Below, piece after piece: positions 32,560 through 44,300 of a stretch of 64,000 bases of DNA. Origin of the DNA: Cliona cf. orientalis (taxonomy: Eukaryota > Porifera > Demospongiae > Clionaida > Clionaidae); the NCBI GenBank assembly GCA_963930775.1, contig OZ005703.1, positions 2,604,001 through 2,668,000 on the forward strand. The letters are read 5' to 3'. A program made the position numbers and the translations under genes. Under the pieces are notes generated by a model that had not been told where the DNA came from, made no database searches, and was given only the letters and a program-made list of their open reading frames with translations. Position 1 is the first letter of the stretch, and every line of letters starts with the position of its first letter.

Positions 32560-33664
32560 ATGGCTCATGTGGATCTTTTAGCTGCTGCGTTCTCTGCACT
32601 GCTTGGTGTTGAAGTGGTTTCCCCTACAAAAGCAGTTGCTCTTGGGCAACCTGATATGCCGGCGTACTCAATCCACCAGCTGTTTCAAGCTACTCATATT
32701 CCGATTTGTGCTGATAACCATATTATTGTTATTCAGAGGCTCACAGGTGAGAATTTCATAGTTCCTGTCGCTGAGCGACACACAATTGCTCAAGTCAAGG
32801 CAGTGATTCATGCACAAAAAGGTATCCACCCTAGTGAACAATGGCTACTCCATGAGGGACAGACTCTTGAAGATAAGCACGTATTGCCGGAGCGAGGTGT
32901 GCGTACCAATTCAGTCATCCTTTCAGCTCCTCCAGATCCACAATCTCTGGATCCATGATCAGAAAGTAAGTCATCCATACCTATGATCAAGCTTCATGAT
33001 CCTGATAGAGATCTAGATCCAAGCTACGATTACGATTTTACCAATCGAAAAGATGATGGTAAAAGCTACACAAGAAGAAAGTATCCAGGCACTTCTGGAA
33101 GTGGCAGAGCAGGCAAGCCGATCCATATCTGATTCACCGTCCATACGGCTGGAAGAGGTATGCTCTTAAAGTCCTTGGGAGGTCGGAATAATTATTATGG
33201 AGGCGATGGTTGGCTTGGACCTAATGGTATTCGCACAGAAACTGATAACTCCGAGTGGCCCGTCTCTTACCATGGTACACAGAATTGGTATGCACCAGAC
33301 ATTGTCCAGAACAAAGAAGGTGAGGGGCTCCACCCTGGATCGAAGAACGTTTACGGTATAGGTGTGTATAGCTCCCCATTCACGAAGACACCAAGTGGCA
33401 AATCGTACGCTGAACCTTTCAGCCATGAGGGAAAGAAGTATCAAGTTGTTTTGCAAAATTGACTTATCACAAAAAGATGTCGGATTTATCGATCAAGTGA
33501 TAGTGACTGTCCCAAACGTGATGAAAGAATTTCTGATGAATGCCACCTGGTGATTATCGTGCATGGTGATGGTGATGAGTTATTACATTACTCCCTACAA
33601 TGATCCTAAAAATGGCGTATACGATATTCGCCCATATGGGATCCTTATTAGAGAATATAAATAA
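32560..33664 (+). pseudogene. Ubiquitin-like domain plus PARP-like ADP-ribosyltransferase-like gene, decayed
   Basis: The first 132 codons (32560-32958) hold a ubiquitin-like fold at residues 54-122: VIQRLTGENFIVPVAERHTI, then QVKAVIHAQKGIHPSEQWLL and LEDKHVLPERG, with no terminal Gly-Gly. After a stop the same frame stays open to 33131 and includes SYDYDFTNRKDDGK. Other frames then supply HRPYGWKRYALKVLG, GWLGPNGIRTETDNSEWPVS with YHGT, YGIGVYSSP, GKKYQVVLQN, YYITPYNDP and DIRPYGILIREYK, ending at 33664. That order resembles a PARP-like H-Y-E fold (YHGT, VYSSP, then the E preceding YYITP). At least one stop and about four frame changes separate the pieces. I recall eukaryotic proteins pairing such modules, but the family name is uncertain. 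As it stands the locus can make only the ubiquitin-like part. Confidence 0.65.
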
Positions 33665-35614
33665 CTCTAATTAACATGACATGACGTCTTTGATGCTAAC
33701 TATACTAATTGTACTCTGCAAATTGCACTATACTGAGAGCCATTACTAATTCATTAGTAACTGATAATAATAATTATACCATGCTCTGATTTCTTTCAAT
33801 AATTATTAGGGAACATTAATTTTGTTACGGTATTCGTAGAACTTCCAATGCAAGTTTGAGTCAAATTTTAGTTTCCCTCTATAATTATCAATAGCTACAT
33901 GTAGCAAATTCTAGTCTTGCATCTAAAAATTTAATAAAAGTTTAATAGTCATAGAATCTGATGCAAACCTGCAAATTCAAGGATGTAAACGTTCAGATTC
34001 CACAAACATTCTAAGTACACCATTCCAGAATTGATTTCAGAGATACCTTGCCTGGGAATGTGAATTCGCTAGAGTGAATCTCAGTGGCGTCTCTAGGTAG
34101 CTGTTTAACTGGGTGCAAGTTATTGAAGTAACTGCACAGGTGGATGCATAAAGCTACCGGAAGTGTACTCTCGTATACAAAGTCATGTAGTACTATCAAT
34201 ACAGTGTAACAATCTATTCCATGTAGACAGTCAATGTAATAATACTATAGCCTACATGTATATAGTGATATTATTATACATAACATGTTACATCACTGGC
34301 TGTGACAGTGTAGTGAAACATGCATACTGTGACAGGCTACAAGTAAACAATAAAATTACACATGCATAGGATGGGTGCAAATGAACCCACATGCACCCCC
34401 CTGGCGACACCACTGGTGAATCTGATGTGGAACAACCGACTGAAGCAATAGAAAGGAGTGGATGCACTGACTGAAGTACCATGCAAGGGCCGCTTATAGA
34501 CTGCCCTTGACTCTAGTCAACAAAAGTATTAGAATAGAATTGCTAGCTATTATTACTAGTTTATCAATAATTATTAATACTGTACTTTAATAGCTTAAAT
34601 TAAATGTGCCATCCACAGCTTTTGCACTCTTGAGTTTGCAGGTTTGACCTTTTGCACCTTCCATATTATGCATTATTATTACAAATTAAATTTTAGTCGA
34701 ATAAATGTCATTATGCTTAATATGTTTGATATTACTTATTGATAACGGAGTGTTTTGCACACACTACAATGTACAAGATTAATCACACCAATATAATCCA
34801 CAAAGACTTCAAGTTGCTTAGCCTACCATGTCATGCACTATTCATAATAATTTTATTATGCTAGTGTTGGCCCATAGCCGCCCCCCCCCCCCCCCCTTCA
34901 GTTTGAGGTTAACTGCAGTGCCACACAATAACAGTGTGGCCATGCATACAAAAGTAGTGCACTCATGCACTGCTGAGTGATAAGGATCGACAATACAATA
35001 CACACATTGAATTCTTGGTTATCAAATCACATACACACATAATAATAATATTATTATTATTATTAAAAAAATCCACATTTCTAGTGTGCACACATAATAT
35101 ACTATGATTATTTGCATGGATACAAATTAATAGAAAGATGCTATAGCCATAATTATAATAATAGTAGTGATATACATGCATACATCAGCAATTTCTATGG
35201 AAATTTAATTAATACCATGCATACTCATCTGATAGGGACCTATCAAAGTCTGGATGGATGAAAAGCAGGATTCTTGATTGAAGCAGTGTTGTGGTGTACA
35301 AAAATAAATTTCATTGGAAATGATCCATATGCCTTAATATGTTAACCTATAGATGCAGTATGCATACAACATTATAATATCACAGAGTATACTATCAGAT
35401 CAATATTCCTATAAGATAAATACCGGCTACTAAATTAGGAATACGGCTATTAATAATATTAGGTTCTTCATAAGGTACATATTTTGATTTAATTTTAATA
35501 TACCAATCAGGATCGGGAAGGAGCTAGGATAATGTACACTACAGTGTGTGATCAATGGTGATAGCACAAAGCATGCATGCGTGAAGAGAGGGCTATGCTT
35601 ACCTATAATAGCAT
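33665..35614. other. Intergenic stretch with a poly-C tract, nothing else recognised
   Basis: AT-rich, no credible frame on either strand. A poly-C run lies at about 34880-34897 and an AATAATATTATTATTATT palindromic run at about 35040-35065. Confidence 0.45.
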
Positions 35615-37174
35615 TTAATCTTGTCCATCAGCGGCAGGTTCTCCTTCCTCCGTTTCTTCTACTGTCTCTTCAGCTTGTACTTCTTCACTATGTGATTCAA
35701 GTTGTTCTGTAGCTGCAGCAGTGTCTTCTTCATCTTGCTTCTGTTGCTCTTCTGTTGTTTGCTCTACTGACTCGACTGCTTCCTCTGACTCAGCTGGCGG
35801 TTGGGGCTCTTCTTCTATACCTTCATCAGCCACTTCAGCCTGAGGTTCTTCTTGTTTCTCAGACGCTGCCTCTGACTCTTCTGCTACTTGCTCCTCAACT
35901 TGCTCCTCTTCATTCACAGCTCCTGCAGGCTCCTCTGCTGGTTGTTCCTCACTCTGTTCTACTTCAACTTCATCAATTTGTTTTTCTGGTTCAGGCTGTA
36001 CTTCCGGCTCTTCTGCTGCTTGTGTTTCTTCTTTCTCAGACTCAGCCTCTGCTTCTGGCTCTTTTGCTATTTGTTCTTCCTGCTCAACAGGTTTGTCTTG
36101 TTGCTCTGGCTCTGGCTCGGCCTGTGGCTCCTCTGCCATTTGTTCATCTGCCTTTTCCGATTCCGGCTCTTCTACTGATTCTTCCGCTACCTGTTCTGAC
36201 GGTTCATCTTGTTTCTCAGGCTCAGGAACGGCCTCTGCTTCTTCTGCTGCTTGCTCTTCCTGTTCGACAGGCTCATCCTGTTTCTCTGGCTCAGGCTCAG
36301 CTGGTGCTGGCTCATCCACTACTTTCTGCTCACTCTCTTCATGCTCTGGCTCTGCTGCTGCCGGCTGTTCTTCCTTTGAGTCTTCAGCCACTGCTTGAGG
36401 TTCTTCCTCAACGTGTGTATCATCCACTTTTGGTTCATCGTCTTTTGGAGCATCCGTCGGTGACGATACTTCAGTTGTATCTTCAGAATCTGCCTTTGAC
36501 TCTACAGCTGCTGTTTCTTCCTTTACTTCGGGTGTAGCCTCTTCAGCTGGTGCAGTCTCTTCTGATTTTTCTTCTTCTTGTGTTTGCTGCTCTGCAGATT
36601 CGGCTTTAGACTCAGCCTCCTTCACCTCCTCAGTGCTAGCACTGGTATCAGCAGCAACTACAACAGGGGGCTCACTTTGGATCTCACTGGCAGGCTGCGA
36701 TTCAACTTTCTCCTCGACTACCGCCTGAGGTGCTGCTTCGGAGGCGCTATCGGGCTTCGTTTCGTCCTTTACACTCTCAGCAGCTGACTTATCCTCCGAT
36801 TGCGCACTGTCCTCTGCCTTCGTCTCCGCTTCGTTCGCGACGGCCTGCGCTTGCGTTTCGGCTTCTGGCTTGGCCTCCTCTTCTGCAGGCTTATCCTCTG
36901 CTGGTTTAGCGTCCTCGCTCGGCTTCTCCGCAACGTCACTGCCGTCGGCTGGCGTTCTCTCTCCTGGCTTTTCCACGTCCCCGTTCACGTTCACCGTCAC
37001 CTCGACCGTCACGTCATCTCCTTTCGACTCGCTCTCGCCCCCTGTCTTGGGCGCCTCTTGCGGTTGCTGCTGGTCGCCGCCTTCAGCTGGCGCGGCTTGA
37101 TCCTCCGCTTTTGGTTTTTGCTTCTTCGATGCTGCATGGTCTGGGTTTCCAGCGCAGTTTAAAACGTTACCCAT
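35615..37174 (-). CDS. Glu-rich disordered protein with N-terminal lipidation signal, 519 residues
   Basis: Single uninterrupted frame starting MGNVLNCAGNP. Gly2 followed by Asn and a small residue at position 6-7 fits N-myristoylation, and Cys7 could be palmitoylated, so membrane anchoring is likely. A short basic patch (KKQKPK) follows, then about 470 residues made almost only of E, A, P, Q, K, D, S, T and V. Loosely repeated units of the type EPEPEKQDEPVEQEEQ occupy the middle. The composition resembles MARCKS/BASP1/GAP43-like or neurofilament-tail proteins, but there is no homology that I can name. It is strongly acidic, without cysteines after residue 7 and without hydrophobic segments. 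A GTAAGC just after the stop may be the donor of a 3'UTR intron. The antisense Leu/Ser-rich frames here are shadows. Confidence 0.85.
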   Translation of the reverse strand: MGNVLNCAGNPDHAASKKQKPKAEDQAAPAEGGDQQQPQEAPKTGGESESKGDDVTVEVTVNVNGDVEKPGERTPADGSDVAEKPSEDAKPAEDKPAEEEAKPEAETQAQAVANEAETKAEDSAQSEDKSAAESVKDETKPDSASEAAPQAVVEEKVESQPASEIQSEPPVVVAADTSASTEEVKEAESKAESAEQQTQEEEKSEETAPAEEATPEVKEETAAVESKADSEDTTEVSSPTDAPKDDEPKVDDTHVEEEPQAVAEDSKEEQPAAAEPEHEESEQKVVDEPAPAEPEPEKQDEPVEQEEQAAEEAEAVPEPEKQDEPSEQVAEESVEEPESEKADEQMAEEPQAEPEPEQQDKPVEQEEQIAKEPEAEAESEKEETQAAEEPEVQPEPEKQIDEVEVEQSEEQPAEEPAGAVNEEEQVEEQVAEESEAASEKQEEPQAEVADEGIEEEPQPPAESEEAVESVEQTTEEQQKQDEEDTAAATEQLESHSEEVQAEETVEETEEGEPAADGQD

Positions 37175-37722
37175 ATCGCACGATTACAAAAAAAAATAAA
37201 AAAAAAAAATAAAAACTACAGTACAGATCTTTTCTAAGACAGAATATTAATATACTTCTATCTGCAGCAAGGCATAAACACTAGCTCAAACCGATAGCTC
37301 AGCCGGGGTGTAGCTCGAAGAAGGCATTGGAAAGCGTATTTGCGGTAATTCTTGGGTGTGGTAGAATAACGCTGGGCCAACACCCACGCACATCTGAGAT
37401 AGACCTGACCAATAATTAGCTCGAAGCGCACGCAGCGGTAATTAATCGGTAATCGATAACTGCACACACTGTTGCACATTAATGAAGCATAACTGAGAAA
37501 GAATGACTTTAAAATTAATTAGCTTGAATAACATCATAAAATTGATGTATAAGTGATGACGATAGTAATATTATTGATTACATATACAGCTAATAACTTA
37601 TTTTGAGTGACCAGTGGCATTGTCTTAATACTCAAATTTCCCAAAATGAATCGGACTTCTTACAATAATAATTAATGTATACTCGCTACAGTCTGGGGGG
37701 GATTGGGGGGGGGGGGCATCTG

Positions 37723-40700
37723 TCACCAGATGATATCATCATCAAAATCTTCAATATCATCCTCGATGTCATCGATATCTCCCGGCATGCGTATGTCCTG
37801 GGAGAGAGTCTGTTGAGACAGCGGGACAGTGCTGCTGGATCCCTCCGATAGTCTGTCACTGACAGAAGCTTGAGAAGAGGAAGTGTCTGTGATTGAATGG
37901 ATGGTGTACCGGTTCGTGCTGTTAGTGGAGTCGACATCTAGTGTTGAAGGCATATCAGTGTCTCGTTCTCCAAGTGTTTCAGACCGTACTCTAATAATTG
38001 TTTAATAAAGGTGAGTTAATTGATCTAGCCCTCTCTTGTACATGACTCCCTCCCTCCCTCCCTCCTCTTTCTCTGTTCCCATAATGGTTCTCTCCCCCTC
38101 CCTCTCCCTTTCTCTATAGCTACCCTCACCCATGCTCAGTCTACTTCACTGCACATGTTGACCGTTCCACTACCATCACAGTACCATGTGCAACCAGATG
38201 TTACGCTGATAAGTCAAATAATTGCATACATGCTTGTGTGTACACAAAATAAGTATGTACTCATATTATTATGTCATTGATCCATCACATCTGGTAGCTC
38301 CAGAGACATAATTTTACACAAAGCATGGAATGTACGTAGAGTAAAAGTGCATGCTTCAGTTGGAGGCCAGCAGAGCATGTACTCGGCATCGAGAAGTAAA
38401 AATACTAGCTGACAAACAACGCAAAGGATAAGCATACACAGAGTCATTAACACTAACAAATTGCTAACACATTATTCCTAGACTTTTGGTCTGACACAAC
38501 CATTTTGACAGCAATAGCTAAGAGATCCGGCGCAAAGTCCTTGTCAGATTAGCGATCAGTTTGATGTAGTTCCCAGTCTCACCAATAGATAACATGACAA
38601 AAAGCATCTAATCTCAATCCGTCTCTCTCTCCCTCGAGTTCGATCCCTCCCTCTCTCCCTCCCTCCTCTCTCCCACCTCTCCCTCTCCCTCTCCCTCTCC
38701 CTCTCCCTCTCCTTCCCTCTCTATCTCTTTCCCCTTTTTTCCTCTCCCTCCCTCCACCCACCCCCCACCCCCCTAGTCACTCCCTTTCTTTCCTCTCTAT
38801 CATGTGACCACAATATCTACATGTACACGATGCACACTAACTATATCCAATAATCATAGGAGGTGATGAATAGTTACCAATTCAGTTCAAACACTGGTGC
38901 TCTTTGGAGTCCTATTGGATGAAACTTGGCACGCTAGAATGGACGGGACAATGCCCCAACATCGTAACAGCATTCCGCTCTCAATAATACATGGTATCAG
39001 GGCGTGCTTGTTAAGCCTAATTGACAGACTTAATGGAGACACTGCAAATCATTAGGCACACGCTCACACATACTTGAGTGCACACAGGTATGCATGGTAC
39101 ACACACACACACAATAATATTATTATTATACTGTATAAGGATGCTCACATATTACCAGTATATACACTGTATATCTATACACATAACAAACACACACATA
39201 TTCGTAGCTATACACATTATAGATGTCGTAAGTTTGAAGGTAAATGGTACACCGATTCAACAGCCTTGCAGAATACCTACAAAGGCGCTGCATCCTGGAA
39301 TTACGCTGATGGGAAAGTGGCACAGTATCATAGGTCTAAAGGACACAAGGCTACATAGATCTTTATTTAAAATTTGGTGGATAAAATAAAAATTACTTGT
39401 AGCTAATCTAGGAGCACCTGTGTGTATGCAGTAGACAGATGGCTCAGTATACTCAGCAGAATGAACTCACCCACGTACACACATCCACCCCATCCAAACA
39501 ATACAGCATGCACTGTTGGTGACCGCCTATGTAGCAACGTAAATTCTTTATTATAGGTAAATTATCAATTATGGGATGAGTGTAAGCTGATCATAGGGTA
39601 GCCTGATGATAAAATGGACAAACATTAATAATTGAGATGCATCCTACTGATTAAACAAACAAGCACGTGCACACACACTACATGCAAAATGCACACACTG
39701 ACCTTTGACCTCCAGATTTGAAGTAGCAGAGGGTAGTGAGCAGTGATACTTGAGCTGAAGGACACAGATTAACATCAGTTGATTCACATGATACATGCAC
39801 ATACTATAATTTTAGGGCTATCATAGTTATATTACTGAGTAATAACCAATTAGTCTTTTTAATTCACACTTAAAGTCCCATGGACGTTTTTACCCTCTCA
39901 TTATCATTAGATATCATTCATTAATTTTAGTGCCATATTATAGCCTTGTCCTCTGGCTCCTCGATCTTCTCAACTTACATGTACAGTGTATAATATTGAA
40001 AAACTGATTGGGATGAGGACACTACACATGTACATGCATACTACACTTGTACATTCTTTATAGTGTATTATTCAACTTCAAAATAGAGAGGGAGAGAGAG
40101 AGAGAGAGAGAGTGAGGGACGGACCTGGGTTTCTCAGTGGAGCATTGATGACTGCTAAATATGGAAGAATCTGTGTCTGTAGTTCAACTGGTGTCCAGAG
40201 ATGAGCTACATGCATGTGCATACGTACAAAAATATTTCATTAGCAGATAGCAAGCACTGCGCTAATACTACTTTAGCACGTCATTATGAACAAAGGATTT
40301 ACACAAGAGCATGTGTACAGCCATGTATGAACACGTGTAAAACAATAACAAACACTAATTTATCGCATAGGCCACCATGAATACCACACAACTTTGGCTA
40401 TCCCACTGCATGGCTTGTACAATTGGTCTATATATGCACCATTGCTTATAATAGAACGTGCCTAATAATAATTATCGTTATTAGGGTTAATTAAGCATGT
40501 GCATTGGTACCAATCCGGGCATCTATCTTTAGCCCCCCCCCCCCATACTGTTGCTTATATGGAGCACACATATTAATTTTAGTGAATATGGAGTATAATA
40601 ATATTATACAGACAGTGACTGCCACAGTACATGTACATTGCATGTCGTTCTTTTGCTAATCTTATTAAAAGGCATTATAGTAAGAATAGCTGGTAATTAA

Positions 40701-40991
40701 CAGACATGCGTGCAGTACGATAAGAGTGAAAGAGTACTAAGTGGCCATGGCAGTGTGCCACACTTAGGCCTAGACATAGCACGTCAAGTGGGTAGGTGCC
40801 AAAGCTCAAAGCCAAATCCAATCAATTACCTACCGCTCCTTGCCTGATTCTGTACACAATGAGTGAACACAATAACACTTACCGGTTAGATGGCACATAA
40901 ACCAAGCCGATAATAACATTACGTAATAATTCCATATTTTATGTGTACATGTGCAAGTGTTGATTAGTGTGTTCAAATAGAATAGCCAATA

Positions 40992-41045
<54 letters not shown>

Positions 41046-41325
41046 TATACATACATACACACATTACACACGCACATATTCACAACATGTATACTAGTCT
41101 TGCTGGTCAGATTCTCTTATCCCCCTTTTCTAATCATAAAAGATGGGTAAGAGAAAGAGACGTCTAGCCAGTGAGACTACATGTGCACACGCACAGTGTA
41201 GTTCCTGAACGTACCATAAGGAGAGGAGCCAAGATGGAGAAATAAACCTCTGGCAGCCTGACAGTTGTCATGGTACTGGAGCAATAAAAGCAAAGATATC
41301 CATTACACAGTACGCAAGTACGATG

Positions 41326-41372
<47 letters not shown>

Positions 41373-44300
41373 ATCGGAAGAAATTTTGAGACAGCTAAAA
41401 TGTTGAACAATTTGTCATCATTGCAAAAGTTGCTGTAGCTAGGGCTGTACGTGAATCCTATCTCAGACATAACATGTCGATGGTCTAACAAAACAGTATC
41501 ATGTAGACATTTTCCAGGATTGTCTATATATTCAGTCATAAAGGGATTCCCAAGTAATTTCAGCGTTTGATGCATCAGCAGCATGTACTGTCACACATGG
41601 AAATTATTGCATACATGTACTTGTGCACATGCATGCATACATGTGACTATACCCACTACAGTGCACACAAGCACGAGGAATGTGGGCAAATGTTTACACA
41701 GTGGCTTTGATGTACGCAAACTCCTTCTCAAAGCGAGCACACATGGAGACAAGGCAACAATACCTGCTCTCTCTAGCTCTGTACACATGCATGTGCCATA
41801 GGAATTCACTGGAGTAAGCATACAACATGCATGTACACATCCGTCATGTTTTACAACCAATACATACATGTACACGCACACAACCAAGAGTTGACATGTA
41901 CATGTACGTACATTACAATGTTGGAACATGCCCCTATTTCCTCTATCAGGTGAACTTGGACCAACGCTCCACAAATTACAACCACCAACACTATCATAGT
42001 ATGTATTGTATTATTATGCACATAGCTGTGTTGCTGTGTATGTAGCCAGGTATGTGTGTACAAGTGAAGTGTGTACACTAGGGAGTGTCGGGAGCGTACC
42101 TGTTTATCAACAGTTTTCCATTGTGGTTTGTGCAGTGGTCTCCACTTGCCACTGGCAGTTGACCTGTTGGAGTGCATCAGACCTCGGCACGATATACTAC
42201 TGCTGTAGGTTTGCAGCGAGGCACGCACATCCTGAGAGGGAGAGTGGGTGGGGAAGGTAAATGATGAGTACTCTCTCTCTCTCTTTCTCCCTCCTTCCCT
42301 CCCCCCCCCCCTCTCTCTCTCCCTTCCTCCCACTGCCTCTCCCTCCTATCTTCTCCCTCCCTTTCCCTCTTTCTCTCTCTCCCTCTCTCTTCCTCTCTCT
42401 CTCTCTCCCCCACTCCCTCTCCTCCCTCCCTTTGATCTATGTTTCACAATGTCTAAACAGCAAATAGCTACTCCCGAGAGATAACGAATATGGCAAAGTA
42501 CATTAATGGAGAGTGGGAGGACACAATTAGCATATATGTGGTGATCGAAGAGACAGGAGTCTGACTGGCTGGACTAATATAGACACAAACCCTTACACTC
42601 CTCTTTCCAAATAAACGTAAGCTAGTCCACTCACACTCACACTGAATATACATAGGCCTACCTGGGAGTCGGTCCAAAACCGTCCAATGACGTCACTGTC
42701 GCTGAGGTAACTCATAGCATCACCCTGAAGTCAGGGGAGAGGAAAGGAATGGGACAATAAAATTAATAAGCTCTCCAAAATATGTAAGAGTGTCTCAATC
42801 CTAAGACTGCATGACATTCACTAGTCTAGTTCCTTAGATTCTCCAAATTTACTTAGTAACTACATGTACACCCAACCACATTCCTTTACCTACATACATA
42901 CATACATACATACATACAAACATGTGCCGACGAATGTAATGATGTACATGTATGCAAGCTTATGCATACCACCCCCACTCACATACATACATACACCCTA
43001 CCACACACACACACACACACACACACATACATGGACATACACATAATACTTCCCAAATAAATTTGCCTATAAAATCTAGGTAATGGCAAAATAGGCACAC
43101 ACACAAAGAAATCCCACATGTACATGTACGTTGGTGAATATTTAACAGCCGGCCATTGACTTTAATGGTGATTAATGACATAGTAGCTTGATGAAGCATA
43201 GCCAAACCGTCTCGGTGGACATTAATTAGCAAGTGTGCAGTGCATATCTCACCACATCATCCATAGCATCAAAGAAGTCAATGTAGTTGTGATGGAGGTA
43301 CTGGGTGAACATGTCCGACGACATCTGAGTGTGCTCCACCACAGACTGACCAGGCGGGAGGAAGCAGGCAACACAGGCAGGCAGGCATGCATGTGTGCAT
43401 GGGTGTGGGGTGTAGGTACAAAGATATCATACAGCATTGGGCGTAGTTGCTTATAATAATCATCAGTCTATGATAATATTATTATAGCCGTCTAACTGGC
43501 TCAAAGCTAAGGGTGTGTACTGCAGTGGTATAGATGTGTAGCTCTACATCAAATCAGCATAATAATTATTAACTTTTATAACTCGTAATATGATCATCCA
43601 TACCACACCTGCCCATTTAATACTAGTATGGAAAGAGTTAAGTTTACACACACACGCAATTAATTGTAAATGAATTAGTAAGAGGTCTCATTTACAGACC
43701 TCCTGAGACATTCAATAAGTATACACTGGTATGCATTCCTAGGCCAAAGAAGATACATATTATGTACATGTAGTGAAAGGGTAGCTTAGTCCCCCAATAC
43801 ATTACATACACTAGCTGTTGGGTACATACATGTACATGTACCTCAGGGTTAACGAGCAGGGTTGGCCTCTCGTGCTGCTTCAGGTGAGGTGGTAAGGGCT
43901 CAGTGACACCGCTCTCAACATCCCCTGAGGAACAATGAGATAACAAGATATAATATTATGGACTTCAATTACTAATAGTTATTAGTGACATGTGCTAGTT
44001 GGAGATAATGGTTCGTCTAGTAAGGTGATACTTGTAGTAGTGGAAATGCAATATCAACAACAATAGCTTAGCATCAGTCACCAATGTAGACATCTCACCT
44101 TCTATCTAATTGGTATGCTATTTTGAGGCTGGGTAGGTGCTAGCTACGGCTTTACTGTATAGTATGAATCTTTTGAGGGAAAGAGAACTACATGCAGTGA
44201 AATATTTAACAGAGAAAATTCTGGTTTGCAGCACTATGGGGGATAAGGCTAGTCAGTTTTCAAGATATGCTGTAATGACGAACGTTTGCAGTAGAGAATC

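Noticed and set aside
35755-37162. Leu/Ser/Cys-rich plus frames
   Set aside because: Antisense shadows of the low-complexity acidic gene.
38274-38459. Minus frame as an extra RAD17 exon before exon 19
   Set aside because: Exon 18 joins exon 19 directly in correct phase, and this frame lacks a usable donor.
40830-41167. Cys-Val and His-Thr repeat frames
   Set aside because: Translation of a (CA)n microsatellite in a RAD17 intron.
41303-41584. 93-codon minus frame MLLMHQTLKLLGNPFMTEY
   Set aside because: Considered as a RAD17 exon, but it has no counterpart in the family, and the flanking exons join without it in phase.
42177-42484. Arg/Glu and Leu/Ser repeat frames
   Set aside because: Translation of a CT-rich tract beside RAD17 exon 14.
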